From: Flavobacterium plurextorum
GTDB lineage: Bacteria > Bacteroidota > Bacteroidia > Flavobacteriales > Flavobacteriaceae
Assembly: GCF_002217395.1 (NCBI RefSeq)
Contig: NZ_MUHD01000002.1
Span: 96,374 to 160,373 of the forward strand
Direction of reading: 5' to 3'
DNA length: 64,000 nucleotides
Within the stretch, counting starts at the first letter, position 1, and every line of letters begins with the position of its first letter. A program made the translations under genes and the position numbers. The notes beneath the pieces were generated by a model, which did not search any database, was not told where the DNA came from, and saw only the letters and a program-made list of their open reading frames with translations. Of the stretch, positions 1 through 9,382 are shown in pieces.

Positions 1-391
1 CAAGTCCAACACCTTGTCCAAAACGACAAAGCATCAACAATAATGGCGCCGCAACACCTATACTGGCATAACTTGGTAAAAACCCAATAGTAACAGTCGA
101 AATACCCATTGTTAATAATGCTGCAACTAAAGTAAACTTACGTCCGATTTTATCACCATAATGGCCAAAAAAAGCGGAACCTAAAGGACGTGATAAAAAT
201 GCAATTGAAAAAGTCGCTAACGATTCCAGAGTCGCCATAGTCGAATCTGAACTTGGAAAAAATAATTGTGGAAAAACTAATACAGCCGCATTAGCATAAA
301 TATAAAAATCAAAAAATTCAATTGTAGTGCCAATCAGGCTTCCAAAAAGAACGTGTTTTAAAGAGTTCTTCTTTTTTGGGTTCGTTTCCAT
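1..391 (-). CDS. MFS transporter of the metabolite:H+ symporter (MHS) family, partial (C-terminus beyond window)
   Basis: Reading from the ATG at 391 downward gives 130 codons that are still open at base 1, so only the N-terminal third is present. The start, METNPKKKNSLKHVLFGS, leads into a first membrane helix with GTTIEFFDFYIYA, which is typical of the MHS branch of the major facilitator superfamily (ProP, ShiA, KgtP relatives). The MFS loop 2-3 signature appears as GHYGDKIGRK. Members import organic acids, betaines or shikimate with protons across the inner membrane. The substrate cannot be read from this part. The gene is divergent from bshC across 269 AT-rich bases. Confidence 0.85.
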   Translation of the reverse strand, partial: METNPKKKNSLKHVLFGSLIGTTIEFFDFYIYANAAVLVFPQLFFPSSDSTMATLESLATFSIAFLSRPLGSAFFGHYGDKIGRKFTLVAALLTMGISTVTIGFLPSYASIGVAAPLLLMLCRFGQGVGL

Positions 392-660
392 GTAAAATAG
401 ATATATATTTTTCTGCTACAAAAATAGGTTTTCACCTCTAATAATTCAATGATATACAAATTAGTTTTAAACCATTTACACATTATTAACAAATTTGATG
501 CATTTTATCATTTTTAAGAACAGCCAAAAACCGTAATTAAAAAACTGATTTTAAGACATTTATCTTAAAATTTAAAAATCAATTCTTAAGCAATCGTTAA
601 AACCAATTTTGACTGTATATTTTCATTAAATTTACAGCTGTCAAAAATAAATTTCAAATT

Positions 661-2250
661 ATGCCTACAGACTGTATAAGCTATCAAACTTCAGGATATT
701 TTTCTAAACTAATACAAGATTATTTAGATCAAAAATCAGAATTAAAGCCGCTGTACAATCATTTTCCTGCTTTAGAAAACTTTCAGAAACAAATCGCTGA
801 AAAAACTGCCAACTTTGACAATAACAATCGAATTCCTTTAGTTGAGACTTTAAAAAAACAATATCAAAACATAGAAGTTTCGAATTCTACTAAACAGAAC
901 ATTGAGCTTCTTGCACTCGAAAACACCTTTACAATTACAACTGGACACCAATTAAACTTGTTTAGTGGTCCATTGTATTTTTTATATAAAATTATTTCGA
1001 CCATTAATCTTACTAAAGAATTAAAAGCGAAATACCCATCGCACAATTTTGTTCCGATTTACTGGATGGCAACAGAAGATCATGATTTTGAAGAAATTAA
1101 TTACTTTAATTTTAAAGGAAAAAAATTCAGATGGAACAAAGAAAGTAACGGTCCAGTTGGAAGACTTTCGACTGAAGGTTTGGCAGAGTTTTTTGAAATT
1201 TATGCTTTAGAATTAGGCTCAAGTACAAATGCCAATGTATTAAAAAAGCTCTTTGCTGATGCTTATTTAAAACACGACAATCTAGCCGATGCAACTCGAT
1301 TTTTAGCCAACAGCTTATTTGCAGACTATGGTTTAGTAATCTTAGATGCTGATGATGCACACTTAAAACGTGCCTTTATTCCTTATGTAAAAGAAGAATT
1401 AGAAAAACAAACTTCATACAAAGCTGTTCAAAAAACAATTGAACATCTGGCAGCATATACTGTTCAGGTAAATCCGCGCGAGATTAATTTATTTTATATT
1501 GAAGATCACTTACGCGAAAGAATCATTTTTGAAAATGACAAGTATTTTGTGAACAATACGAAAATCTCGTTTTCAAAAGAAGAGATTTTCAAACTTCTAG
1601 AAAGCAATCCAGAAAAGTTCAGCCCAAATGTGATAATGCGTCCGCTTTATCAAGAAATTATCCTGCCTAACTTATGTTATATTGGCGGAGGCGGAGAAAT
1701 TGCCTATTGGCTTGAATTAAAATCTTTTTTTGATGCGGTAAAAATTACATTTCCAATGCTTTTAGTTCGTAATTCAGTTCTTTTAACAACAGAAAAACAA
1801 GTTAAAAAAGCAGATCAGCTGAATTTAAGCTGGAAAGATTTATTTACCAAACAGGAGAAATTAGTCAACACAATCACACATAAAATTTCGACATTTCCTA
1901 TTGATTTGACTCCGCAAAAAGACATTTTGAAAACACAATTTCAATATCTTTACGAACTGGCAGATCAAACTGACAAATCATTTTCGGGAGCTGTTAAAGC
2001 ACAGGAAATAAAACAGACAAAAGGTCTTGAAAATTTAGAAAAGCGTTTATTAAAAGCACAAAAACGAAAATTACACAATCAATTACAACGTGTTATTGAT
2101 TTACAATGCGAATTGTTTCCAAACAATAGTTTACAAGAACGCCATACCAATTTTTCTGAGTTTTATTTAGAAAAAGGCGAAGAATTAGTACCCCTTTTAT
2201 TGGAGAACTTGAAACCATTAGAAATGAATTTTAACATCATAACAATATAA
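661..2250 (+). CDS. bshC: Bacillithiol biosynthesis cysteine-adding enzyme BshC
   Basis: 529 aa, the usual BshC length. Residues 94-103 read TGHQLNLFSG and 135-145 WMATEDHDFEE, both hallmarks of the family. A lysine- and glutamine-rich coiled coil lies at about 450-500. BshC is thought to join cysteine to glucosaminyl-malate in the last step of bacillithiol synthesis, giving the main low-molecular-weight thiol of many Firmicutes and Bacteroidetes. bshA and bshB are not in the window, so the pathway is split on the chromosome. The gene stands alone, divergent from the MFS gene. The ATG at 661 is the first in frame and follows an AT-rich leader. Confidence 0.93.
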   Translation: MPTDCISYQTSGYFSKLIQDYLDQKSELKPLYNHFPALENFQKQIAEKTANFDNNNRIPLVETLKKQYQNIEVSNSTKQNIELLALENTFTITTGHQLNLFSGPLYFLYKIISTINLTKELKAKYPSHNFVPIYWMATEDHDFEEINYFNFKGKKFRWNKESNGPVGRLSTEGLAEFFEIYALELGSSTNANVLKKLFADAYLKHDNLADATRFLANSLFADYGLVILDADDAHLKRAFIPYVKEELEKQTSYKAVQKTIEHLAAYTVQVNPREINLFYIEDHLRERIIFENDKYFVNNTKISFSKEEIFKLLESNPEKFSPNVIMRPLYQEIILPNLCYIGGGGEIAYWLELKSFFDAVKITFPMLLVRNSVLLTTEKQVKKADQLNLSWKDLFTKQEKLVNTITHKISTFPIDLTPQKDILKTQFQYLYELADQTDKSFSGAVKAQEIKQTKGLENLEKRLLKAQKRKLHNQLQRVIDLQCELFPNNSLQERHTNFSEFYLEKGEELVPLLLENLKPLEMNFNIITI

Positions 2251-2258
2251 AAAGTCAG

Positions 2259-2337
2259 CCGCAAATTGCGCTAATTCAAACTAATTTCTAGTTGTAAAAA
2301 AGCAAAAAGTAATTAGACAAATTCGAGCAATTCGTGA
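2259..2337. repeat. Inverted pair of 9-bp-period arrays (AATTCGTGN family) after bshC
   Basis: Left arm is CCGCAAATT then GCGCTAATT (2259-2276). Right arm is AATTCGAGC then AATTCGTGA (2320-2337). Each arm is two 9-bp units and the arms are in opposite orientation. Related arrays lie at 33450-33508 and 43428-43445. The position directly after a stop codon fits a loose terminator hairpin, but no function is shown. Confidence 0.6.
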
Positions 2338-2460
2338 CTAAAAAACAATAAAGGAATAATTCTGAGAACCAAATAACCACCTTCTTCTCGAAATTATTGC
2401 CTCTCTAAACCAAATAGAAAAATTTTATAAAAGCAAAAATTAACCTATTTACCAAAAATT

Positions 2461-3732
2461 ATGACCAGAGAGCGCTTGATTTCGTTAGATGTCTTTAGAG
2501 GACTCACTATTTTATTGATGACTATTGTAAACAACCCCGGCGATTGGGGCAATGTCTATCCGCCTTTATTACATGCCGATTGGAATGGATGCACACCTAC
2601 TGATTTGGTATTTCCGTTTTTCATTTTTATAATGGGAGTTGCCGTCCCGTTGGCAATGCCGGATAAATTTTATGACGACTCCACTTTTAATAAAATCCTA
2701 GTTCGTTCTTTGCGAATGCTTTGTTTAGGGATTTTCTTTAACTTCTTTGGAAAAATTCAGTTATTTGGATTAGAAGGAATTCCACTTTTAATTGGCCGAT
2801 TAGCCATTACAATTGCTGTAGGTTATGCCTTAATGGGAAGTTTCAGTTCCAAAGTCAAAAACATACTAGCCTTTTCAATTCTCTTTATCTATCTATTTCT
2901 AGCTTACAGCGGTATTGAAGCTTATAGCAATGTAAGACTTCCAGGAGTTTTACAAAGAATTGCAATCGTTTATTTTGTCGTTTCTCTTTTATACTTAAAA
3001 ACGTCTCAAAAAACACAAATCATAACTGGAATCCTATTACTATTTGGCTATTGGGCAATCATGACTTTAATTCCTGTACCTGGAATTGGTGAAGCTAACC
3101 TTGAAAAAGGAACAAATTTAGCTTCTTGGATTGACAGTGTTTTACTAGAAGGACATATGTATCGCGGAACCATAACTTGGGATCCTGAAGGAATCTTAAG
3201 TACAATTCCATCAATCGTGAACGGAATTATCGGTTTATTAATTGGGCAGGTTCTACAAGCAAATACTATAAAAATACAAAAAGCACAAAAAATGGGTATC
3301 ATCGGCACGATACTTATCTTTTTTGGCTTAATCTGGGACATCGTTTTTCCAATAAACAAATCACTTTGGACAAGCAGTTATGTTTTGTACACTACAGGAT
3401 TAGCCACCGTATTTCTAGCGATTTTATATTATATAATTGATATTGCTAATTACAAGAAAGGCTTCAAACCATTTTTAATTTGGGGCGTAAATCCTATGAT
3501 TGTTTTCTTTACTTCGCAGATTATTCCGCAGGCTTTAGTAATGATCGAATTTCAGAATCCGCATAATACCTCGGAGAAAATCAACTTATTAAATTACTTG
3601 TATAGCTTTGGAATCGCACCATTTTTCAGCAATCCAATGACCGCTTCACTGGCTGGCGCGTTGACCTATGTTTGCATTTGGACGTTTATTTTATGGATAT
3701 TCTACAGAAACAAATTAATATTCAAAGTTTAA
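2461..3732 (+). CDS. HGSNAT/NagX-like membrane acyltransferase (DUF5009 type)
   Basis: 423 aa integral membrane protein with about ten to twelve hydrophobic helices. The N-terminus (RLISLDVFRGLTILLM, about residues 5-20) and the following LLHADWNGCTPTDLVFPFF match the family of human heparan-alpha-glucosaminide N-acetyltransferase and bacterial NagX. His38 lies where the HGSNAT catalytic histidine sits (KHASWNG in the human enzyme). By family it would move an acetyl group across the inner membrane onto an amino sugar; substrate is unknown. A second family member is at 16129-17319. It is monocistronic, with a 210-bp gap from bshC that holds a repeat. Confidence 0.8.
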   Translation: MTRERLISLDVFRGLTILLMTIVNNPGDWGNVYPPLLHADWNGCTPTDLVFPFFIFIMGVAVPLAMPDKFYDDSTFNKILVRSLRMLCLGIFFNFFGKIQLFGLEGIPLLIGRLAITIAVGYALMGSFSSKVKNILAFSILFIYLFLAYSGIEAYSNVRLPGVLQRIAIVYFVVSLLYLKTSQKTQIITGILLLFGYWAIMTLIPVPGIGEANLEKGTNLASWIDSVLLEGHMYRGTITWDPEGILSTIPSIVNGIIGLLIGQVLQANTIKIQKAQKMGIIGTILIFFGLIWDIVFPINKSLWTSSYVLYTTGLATVFLAILYYIIDIANYKKGFKPFLIWGVNPMIVFFTSQIIPQALVMIEFQNPHNTSEKINLLNYLYSFGIAPFFSNPMTASLAGALTYVCIWTFILWIFYRNKLIFKV

Positions 3733-3739
3733 ATTCATT

Positions 3740-3840
3740 AACCATATAAGTAATAGTAAGTTCACTTAAATAACTGCGCGCAAGAAATCTCCGCGAAGCA
3801 TAACGTATTTATAAAATGAACTTATATCACTTATATGGTT
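3740..3840. repeat. 101-bp two-stage inverted repeat (AACCATATAAGT / ACTTATATGGTT)
   Basis: Outer arms AACCATATAAGT (3740-3751) and ACTTATATGGTT (3829-3840), and inner arms TAAGTTCA (3757-3764) and TGAACTTA (3817-3824), are perfect complements. The centre holds CTGCGCG and CCGCGAAG. Bases 3821-3846 recur identically at 29635-29660, so this is a dispersed element and not only a local terminator. Confidence 0.75.
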
Positions 3841-3923
3841 TTAAAAACTACTTTTCTTAGTTAAAACATCATTCTAATATGTTTTAATTATGAAATTATT
3901 AAAATCAATTCATAAAAAAAGTA

Positions 3924-3931
3924 TACTTTTG
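3924..3931 (+). promoter_or_regulatory. Predicted Bacteroidetes promoter for ndk (-7 box TACTTTTG)
   Basis: TACTTTTG fits the Flavobacterium -7 consensus TAnnTTTG, 23 bases before the ndk ATG. No clear -33 TTG was found at the expected distance. Confidence 0.55.
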
Positions 3932-3954
3932 CACAAAATTTAATAAAATAAAAA

Positions 3955-4374
3955 ATGGCAACAAATAGAACTTTTACAATGATTAAGCCAGATGCTGTTG
4001 CAAACGGACACATCGGGAATATCTTAGCAATGATCACTAATGGTGGTTTTAAAATCGTTTCATTAAAATTAACTCAATTAACTGTAGCTGATGCACAAGC
4101 ATTTTACGCAGTTCACTCAGAAAGACCTTTCTACGGAGAATTAGTTGAATTTATGTCACGCGGACCAATTGTTGCTGCAATTTTAGAAAAAGACAACGCA
4201 GTAGAAGATTTCAGAACTTTAATTGGAGCTACAAATCCTGCTGAAGCTGCTGAAGGAACTATCCGTAAAGCATACGCTGCTTCTATTGGAGAAAATGCAG
4301 TTCACGGTTCTGACAGCGACGAAAATGCTGCAATCGAAGGTGCATTCCATTTTGCTGGAAGAGAGCAATTCTAA
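3955..4374 (+). CDS. ndk: Nucleoside-diphosphate kinase
   Basis: 139 aa, the standard single-domain length. It starts [15 protein letters not shown]. The phosphohistidine loop is NAVHGSDS with His117 as the phosphate-accepting residue. Ndk moves the gamma phosphate of ATP to other NDPs and keeps (d)NTP pools balanced in the cytoplasm. It is monocistronic with its own -7 box and is followed at once by a strong palindromic terminator. The gene is GC-richer than its surroundings, which fits high expression. Confidence 0.97.
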   Translation: MATNRTFTMIKPDAVANGHIGNILAMITNGGFKIVSLKLTQLTVADAQAFYAVHSERPFYGELVEFMSRGPIVAAILEKDNAVEDFRTLIGATNPAEAAEGTIRKAYAASIGENAVHGSDSDENAAIEGAFHFAGREQF

Positions 4375-4424
4375 TTTATGATTTTAGAGTTCAGTATTAA
4401 TAATTATTGAACTTTGCACATAAT

Positions 4425-4456
4425 AAAAAAGCCGTTTCAAATTTGAAACGGCTTTT
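4425..4456. terminator. Bidirectional terminator between ndk and the convergent membrane protein gene
   Basis: GCCGTTTCAAA and TTTGAAACGGC (4431-4452) form a perfect 22-base palindrome, flanked by A6 on the left and T4 on the right, so it can stop transcription from both sides. Confidence 0.9.
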
Positions 4457-4481
4457 CTATTTTATTAATCTATGTAAACAA

Positions 4482-4943
4482 TTAAGCGTTCTCTCTTTTT
4501 AAAGTGCTTTCCATTTCGACTAAATCGACTAAGTTCTCTTTCAAGTTTGACTTTAAAGCATTGAAATTAGCATGATAAAAACTAGAAACACAACCTACTC
4601 TCTTTCCATCTTCAAGAATAAAAACAGACTCATAAAGACTGCCTTTTCCAGACTCGAACATAGTAGCAAAACCATCTAATTCAGCGTATTTATATACTTT
4701 AGATTTTCCTAATCCAAAGTAACGTTTCACACTTATACTGTCTTCATACATTTTTATGCTGTTCGCTCTAGTCTTCAATATAGTCAACCAAAAAACAACA
4801 ATAAACAATAAAAACAAAATGGCCAATATTGTATTTTCCTTAGGCGAAATAAAACATAAGTAAAAAGCCAAAAGCGGCAATGCGCTCAAATATGAAATTA
4901 AAACAATTGGAAAAATTTTAAACTTAGATTTTACGACTATCAT
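4482..4943 (-). CDS. Small membrane protein with PH-like C-terminal domain
   Basis: 153 aa. Two hydrophobic helices (about residues 10-31 and 38-55) are followed by a soluble beta-rich region with KMYEDSISVKRYFG and LDGFATMFESG, the pattern seen in bacterial PH-domain (YcxB/DUF304-like) membrane proteins. No catalytic motif is visible. It is the last gene of a minus-strand cluster after a lipoprotein gene and a DUF721 gene, 29 bp from the latter. A similar layout (helices, then PH-like domain) is seen in the protein at 50337-50930. Function unknown. Confidence 0.6.
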   Translation of the reverse strand: MIVVKSKFKIFPIVLISYLSALPLLAFYLCFISPKENTILAILFLLFIVVFWLTILKTRANSIKMYEDSISVKRYFGLGKSKVYKYAELDGFATMFESGKGSLYESVFILEDGKRVGCVSSFYHANFNALKSNLKENLVDLVEMESTLKRENA

Positions 4944-4972
4944 AATTTAACTCTCTATAACTTTAAAAAAGT

Positions 4973-5269
4973 CTATCTTAAAACTACATCTTTTACAACC
5001 TCACGACCTAACTCTTCATTAATCATCTTAACGATTTTAGATTTCCCATGACTCAACTCTTCCCTTAAAACGGCTGACCCAAGTTCAACATAAAGCGTGC
5101 TTCCTTTTAAAACAACATTTCTGGTATATGTATTCACTCCATTTCCCATCAACTGTCTCCAAGCCTCTTTTACATCGATCTGATCCATTCCAGGCTGCAA
5201 TTTATTCACCTGAATAATTTGCTGTAAAACATCCCCAATTGTACTTTGATTATTTAGTCTTTTTGCCAT
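4973..5269 (-). CDS. DUF721 protein (DciA-like)
   Basis: 98 aa. The sequence from STIGDVLQQIIQ through WRQLMGNGVNTYT to the C-terminal LYVELGSAVLREELS is the DUF721 domain. In several bacteria the family includes DciA, which helps load the replicative helicase DnaB; the Bacteroidetes proteins are short, like this one. The start codon lies inside the end of the upstream lipoprotein gene (20-bp overlap), which implies translational coupling. The role in replication is inference from family only. Confidence 0.8.
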   Translation of the reverse strand: MAKRLNNQSTIGDVLQQIIQVNKLQPGMDQIDVKEAWRQLMGNGVNTYTRNVVLKGSTLYVELGSAVLREELSHGKSKIVKMINEELGREVVKDVVLR

Positions 5270-5690
5270 TTTCTAAAATATTAACTGGTCCTGCTTTTTT
5301 ATAATGATATTCTTTATTTTGATCGTTCTTTACAACAAAAGTTTCATCTGAAACAGAGATCAACTCCTCACTCCATTTGGCATAATCAGTTTTATAATCC
5401 AAAAAAGTTCCTTTATCTGTAAATCTTACTGCAACATTTTCAAAAGTGTTTGTAGTTAAAAAAGTACCATCTAACTGCGCCATAACTTTCGTACGAGTAC
5501 CTTTATTTCCTTTTATTTGAAAATAATCAAAGTTCTCATTCATTCCGTATGCTTTTTCTTCACCTTTATCAAAAACCACCTTTTCAATTTCCCAGTAACC
5601 ATTAAGTTTTTCAATATCTGCGGGTTTTATTTCTTGTTTACAGCTTATAAACAAAAGCGATAAAACCAAAATCATAAAAGTGTTTTTCAT
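5250..5690 (-). CDS. Lipocalin-like lipoprotein
   Basis: 146 aa. The N-terminus is a lipoprotein signal with lipobox FISC, Cys17 being the predicted lipid site. The mature part has LNGYWEIEKV and alternating strands of about ten residues, as in small lipocalin-like domains of Bacteroidetes. Its 3' end overlaps the DUF721 gene by 20 bp, so the two are probably made from one mRNA. It is likely anchored in the outer membrane or periplasmic leaflet. Function unknown. Confidence 0.65.
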   Translation of the reverse strand: MKNTFMILVLSLLFISCKQEIKPADIEKLNGYWEIEKVVFDKGEEKAYGMNENFDYFQIKGNKGTRTKVMAQLDGTFLTTNTFENVAVRFTDKGTFLDYKTDYAKWSEELISVSDETFVVKNDQNKEYHYKKAGPVNILENGKKTK

Positions 5691-5711
5691 AATAATTTAT
5701 AATATTAATTT

Positions 5712-5797
5712 GGAGCTGATTCCTGCTGTCTGCTATATCTTTTCCTGCCTAAAGAAGCCAGAAAAAGGATACCGCTCCCATCAGGGCTAGGACTCCC
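5712..5797 (-). repeat. Dispersed element, copy 1 (TAGCCC...GGATA...GCTCC family)
   Basis: On the minus strand it runs TAGCCCTGATGGGAGCGG, TATCCTTTTT, a hairpin centre, then GGAATCAGCTCC. Copies 2-4 are at 7204-7276, 31090-31187 and 32288-32436. It is in the 5' region of the lipoprotein-DUF721 cluster. Confidence 0.65.
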
Positions 5798-5977
5798 ATT
5801 TTCAAAAGAAATTTAGTGAATCACAAAGATAAACTTATATAATTCAAAAGAAGTAAGAAGTAAAAAGTAAAATTAATAAAAACAAAAATAAGATTACCAT
5901 TAAACCATAAGTACAACCAAAAAGGCTGTCTATTATAACTTAACGAAATCTTAGATTCTTAAGAATTAATAAAATAC

Positions 5978-6157
5978 TTAATTTTTAGTACGCAGTCTTT
6001 TAAGAACTCCCATAAAAAAGAATCCTATTCCTAGAACAAGCAGAACATAGTAAAAAGAAAGACTGCTGTCTCTTAAAACATTTGCTAAAACAAAACACAC
6101 CACACTTGCAAAATAAAATACAACTGCCGATATATTTTTTAAAGAAGAAAAACTCAT
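5978..6157 (-). CDS. Small two-helix membrane protein
   Basis: 59 aa from the ATG at 6157, chosen because longer reading would run back into ftsY, and the ATG lies 7 bases after the ftsY stop. It starts MSFSSLKNISAVV and has two hydrophobic segments (about 8-25 and 33-51) and a basic tail, KRLRTKN. The tight spacing suggests co-transcription with ftsY. No family recognised. The 286 bases downstream hold no gene, only AT-rich DNA and repeat copy 1. Confidence 0.6.
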   Translation of the reverse strand: MSFSSLKNISAVVFYFASVVCFVLANVLRDSSLSFYYVLLVLGIGFFFMGVLKRLRTKN

Positions 6158-6164
6158 TATTATT

Positions 6165-7118
6165 TTATTTAAAGAAACTGTCAACGAATTCATATTTATT
6201 AAAGACTTGTAAGTCTTCAATTCCCTCGCCAACACCAATATATTTTACAGGAATTTGAAACTGGTCTGAGATACCAATCACAACACCGCCTTTTGCTGTT
6301 CCGTCTAATTTTGTAACTGCTAACGATGTTACTTCTGTTGCAGCAGTAAACTGCTTAGCTTGTTCAAAAGCGTTTTGACCTGTTGAACCATCTAAAACTA
6401 AAAGCACATCATGCGGCGCATCTTCAACCACTTTCTGCATAACACGTTTCACTTTAGAAAGTTCGTTCATCAAATTAACTTTATTGTGTAAACGTCCAGC
6501 AGTATCAATAATTACAACATCTGCATTTTGAGCTACAGCCGATTGCAAAGTATCAAAAGCTACAGAAGCAGGATCACTTCCCATATTTTGTCTTACGATT
6601 GGAACATCAACACGATCAGCCCAAACTTGTAACTGGTCTATTGCAGCAGCACGAAATGTATCTGCAGCACCTAAAACCACTTTGTAACCCGCCTTTTTAA
6701 ACTGATAAGCTAATTTACCTATTGTAGTAGTTTTTCCAACACCGTTTACTCCAACCACCATTAAAACGTATGGTTTTTTATCTTTTGGAATATCAAACTC
6801 TGTTCCTTCGCCTGTATTGGTTTCAGATAATAAACCACCTATTTCATCACGAAGAATTTGATTTAATTCGGCTGTACCTAAATATTTATCTTCGGCAACG
6901 CGTTTTTCAATTCTTTCGATGATTTTCAATGTAGTATTTACACCAACGTCTGAAGCTACCAAAACTTCTTCAAGATTATCTAAAACGTCGTCATCGACTT
7001 TCGATTTTCCTGCAACAGCTTTGCTTAACTTAGAGAAAAAAGTAGTTTTCGTTTTTTCAAGACCTTTATCTAAAGTCTCTTTTTTTTCGGTAGAGAATAA
7101 TTTTTTAAAAAAACTCAT
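6165..7118 (-). CDS. ftsY: Signal recognition particle receptor FtsY
   Basis: 317 aa, the short form without the long acidic A domain of E. coli. The NG domain carries the G1 loop GVNGVGKTT (123-131), DTFRAAA, DTAGR and TKLDGTAKGG. FtsY binds Ffh-ribosome complexes at the inner membrane and hands nascent membrane proteins to SecYEG, with GTP hydrolysis by both partners. It follows the ribosomal gene cluster on the same strand, a common arrangement in Flavobacteriia, but a repeat and a terminator separate them here. Confidence 0.96.
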   Translation of the reverse strand: MSFFKKLFSTEKKETLDKGLEKTKTTFFSKLSKAVAGKSKVDDDVLDNLEEVLVASDVGVNTTLKIIERIEKRVAEDKYLGTAELNQILRDEIGGLLSETNTGEGTEFDIPKDKKPYVLMVVGVNGVGKTTTIGKLAYQFKKAGYKVVLGAADTFRAAAIDQLQVWADRVDVPIVRQNMGSDPASVAFDTLQSAVAQNADVVIIDTAGRLHNKVNLMNELSKVKRVMQKVVEDAPHDVLLVLDGSTGQNAFEQAKQFTAATEVTSLAVTKLDGTAKGGVVIGISDQFQIPVKYIGVGEGIEDLQVFNKYEFVDSFFK

Positions 7119-7203
7119 TTTTTATTTATTGTTAGTTGTAGATTGTTTCTTTAGGGCTTTAAAACAATCCTAATGCTTATAGAATACCTTTTGCTTTTAA
7201 TTT

Positions 7204-7276
7204 AACCCCGACAGGAACGATATCCTTTGCTTGCCTTCTTTAGGCGAGTAAAGATAAAGAGTATGGCGGGAACTAA
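7204..7276 (+). repeat. Dispersed element, copy 2
   Basis: ACCCCGACAGGAACGATATC, a C/G-rich stem around TGCCTTCTTTAGGCGAG, then GGCGGGAACTAA. It matches copy 1 in order and spacing and lies between the DUF4295 gene and ftsY. Confidence 0.6.
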
Positions 7277-7336
7277 TGTTTAAAAAAAACACAAATTGTA
7301 TGGTTTCTACAAATTTTTAAACAAATATAAAAAATA

Positions 7337-7367
7337 AAAAAGCTACTTCCGAATGAAAGTAGCTTTT
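7337..7367 (-). terminator. Terminator of the rpmB-rpmG-DUF4295 cluster
   Basis: AAAAGCTACTT pairs with AAGTAGCTTTT around an 8-base loop, followed on the minus strand by a T-rich run. It lies 20 bases after the DUF4295 stop codon. Confidence 0.85.
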
Positions 7368-7386
7368 CTATATATTGTAAATGTAA

Positions 7387-7539
7387 TTATTTCTTTTTCA
7401 AGAAATTATCAACTTCTTCAGGAGCCATAATAGATTCTACGAATGTATATGCACCAGTTTTAGGAGATTTCACCATTTTGATGGCTTTTGATAATCTCTT
7501 AGAAGATGTTTGTAACGATGCTACGGTTTTCTTTGCCAT
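7387..7539 (-). CDS. DUF4295 protein, small basic ribosome-associated candidate
   Basis: 50 aa, MAKKTVASLQTSSKRLSKA at the start and EEVDNFLKKK at the end. This size, the basic N-terminus and the place right after rpmG match the Bacteroidetes-specific DUF4295 family. Conserved linkage to L28 and L33 suggests a ribosomal role, but that is inference. A terminator follows. Confidence 0.85.
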   Translation of the reverse strand: MAKKTVASLQTSSKRLSKAIKMVKSPKTGAYTFVESIMAPEEVDNFLKKK

Positions 7540-7610
7540 GATTCAAATGTTATTTGAAGTTTTATAAAACTCAAATGGCCAAACCACTGAGACTTATAAA
7601 TCTCTAATTA

Positions 7611-7793
7611 TTACTTAATTTCTTTATGAACAGTTACTCTTTTTAAGATTGGATTAAATTTTTTAATCTCTAATCTGTCTGGAGTATTTTTTTTGTTCTT
7701 AGTTGTAATGTATCTAGAAGTTCCTGGAACACCAGAAGTCTTGTGCTCAGTACATTCTAAAATTACTTGGATTCTATTACCTTTCTTTGCCAT
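7611..7793 (-). CDS. rpmG: 50S ribosomal protein L33
   Basis: 60 aa, [20 protein letters not shown] with the tail TVHKEIK, typical of L33. Only one cysteine (C14) is present, so the zinc-ribbon form (two CxxC pairs) is absent. It sits 27 bp after rpmB and before the DUF4295 gene. It is a structural part of the large subunit near the E site. Confidence 0.95.
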
Positions 7794-7820
7794 CTTGCTA
7801 TATATTTATTTAGGAAAAGA

Positions 7821-8057
7821 TTATTTGATAAATCCTTCTGACTGTGCTTTTTTCAAAACAGCAGTGATTCCATTTTTATTAATTGTTTTTATCGTAGATG
7901 CTGCTACTCTAAGAGTAATCCATCTATCTTCTTCTGGAAGATAAAAACGCTTTTTAACTAAGTTTACAGAAAACTTTCTCTTAGTTTTGTTCATAGCGTG
8001 AGAAACGTTATTTCCTACCATCGCTCTTTTACCTGTAAGGTCACAAACTCTTGACAT
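7821..8057 (-). CDS. rpmB: 50S ribosomal protein L28
   Basis: 78 aa. [20 protein letters not shown] is the L28 start; a basic core ([11 protein letters not shown]) follows. No second CxxC pair, so the zinc-free form. First gene of the rpmB-rpmG-DUF4295 cluster, 71 bp downstream of cinA; a cluster promoter may lie in that gap. Confidence 0.96.
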   Translation of the reverse strand: MSRVCDLTGKRAMVGNNVSHAMNKTKRKFSVNLVKKRFYLPEEDRWITLRVAASTIKTINKNGITAVLKKAQSEGFIK

Positions 8058-8128
8058 TATACTTATCTTTTATCGTTATTCAAAATCAGGGTGCAAAGAA
8101 AAGAAAAATAAACCATTGTAGCAAAAAA

Positions 8129-9382
8129 TTATTGCACAATTTTTAAAATTTCTTTCTGTAAAATTTCCAAACTCTTAATCGTGGCTCTATCTATCACTTT
8201 TTCACGTGGTTGGCCAAAGTTAAATTCTTCTACAATTATCTCAGTTGGGGTAGCCAAAGCTATAAAAACAGTGCCAATTTCAGCATCTGAATCACCTTTT
8301 GAGGGTCCGGCGTTACCAGTTGTCGCAATTGCATAGTCCGTTTTCAGTATTTCTTTCACATTCAAAGCCATAGCCGATGCAACCTGCGCACTAACTACCG
8401 AATATTCATCTATCAAATCCTGCGAAACACCGAGAACATTGACTTTAGCTTCTGTTGCGTACGAAACAACACTTCCTTTAAAATATTTCGAAGAGCCTTC
8501 AACCGAAGTCAACAACGAAGCAATTCTTCCTCCGGTACAACTTTCTGCTGTTGAAATCGTTTTATTTTGTCTGGAAAGAAATTTAGCGATTACAGTTTCT
8601 ATTGTTTCATTTTCTTCGTAACCAACTATTATATCATGAATTATAGCATCTAAAGATTTTACATTCTCTTCTATTGCTTTTTCTAACTCGGCTTTATCAG
8701 TTCCTCTGGCTGTTAATCGCAAACGCACTCTGCCCGGATTTGGCAGATAGGCTAATTTTATAAAATCAGGCAGATTATTTTCCCAAGCTTCTATACGTTC
8801 CGCAACTAAACTCTCTCCTTGACCATAGGTCAGAATAGTTTTATGAATGATATAGGGACGCTTATATTCTTTAACTATTTTTGGAATTATCTCTTCTTCG
8901 ACTAAATATTTCATCTCATACGGAACTCCGGGAAGCGAAATAAATACGGTATTTTCTTTTTTCATCCACATACCCGGCGCAGTACCCACTTGATTATGAA
9001 GCACTGTACAAGTTGACGGAACAAGAGCCTGATCTTTGTTTAATTGCGAAATTGGTCTTTTATAAAAACCTTCTATTAATTGTGTTACATGCGCCAAAAC
9101 TTCTGGATTAACAACTAACTCGTCATTAAAATACTCGCAAAAAGTTTTCTTTGTAACATCATCTTTTGTAGGCCCTAAACCGCCAGTCACTATAACAACA
9201 TCAACTTTGTTTTGCAATTGCTCAAAAGTATCTAAAATATGTTTTTTGTCGTCACTGATCGAAATCATTTCCGCAACTTCAACACCAATTCGATCGAGTG
9301 ATTTAGCAATAAAACCGGAGTTTGTGTCAATAATTTGACCTATCAAAATTTCATCTCCAATAGTTATAATAGCTGCCTTCAT
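8129..9382 (-). CDS. cinA: CinA family nicotinamide-nucleotide amidohydrolase
   Basis: 417 aa with both CinA modules. The N-terminal MoCF-like domain starts [18 protein letters not shown] and holds [14 protein letters not shown]. The C-terminal PncC domain holds [15 protein letters not shown] and [12 protein letters not shown]. Full-length CinA proteins act on ADP-ribose and NMN, recycling NAD breakdown products in the cytoplasm. The competence link known in Gram-positives is not implied here. It starts a minus-strand series leading into the ribosomal genes. Confidence 0.93.
   Translation of the reverse strand: MKAAIITIGDEILIGQIIDTNSGFIAKSLDRIGVEVAEMISISDDKKHILDTFEQLQNKVDVVIVTGGLGPTKDDVTKKTFCEYFNDELVVNPEVLAHVTQLIEGFYKRPISQLNKDQALVPSTCTVLHNQVGTAPGMWMKKENTVFISLPGVPYEMKYLVEEEIIPKIVKEYKRPYIIHKTILTYGQGESLVAERIEAWENNLPDFIKLAYLPNPGRVRLRLTARGTDKAELEKAIEENVKSLDAIIHDIIVGYEENETIETVIAKFLSRQNKTISTAESCTGGRIASLLTSVEGSSKYFKGSVVSYATEAKVNVLGVSQDLIDEYSVVSAQVASAMALNVKEILKTDYAIATTGNAGPSKGDSDAEIGTVFIALATPTEIIVEEFNFGQPREKVIDRATIKSLEILQKEILKIVQ

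Noticed and set aside
3048..3359. 103-aa minus-strand frame inside the acyltransferase gene
   Set aside because: Shadow of a membrane protein gene; no independent support.
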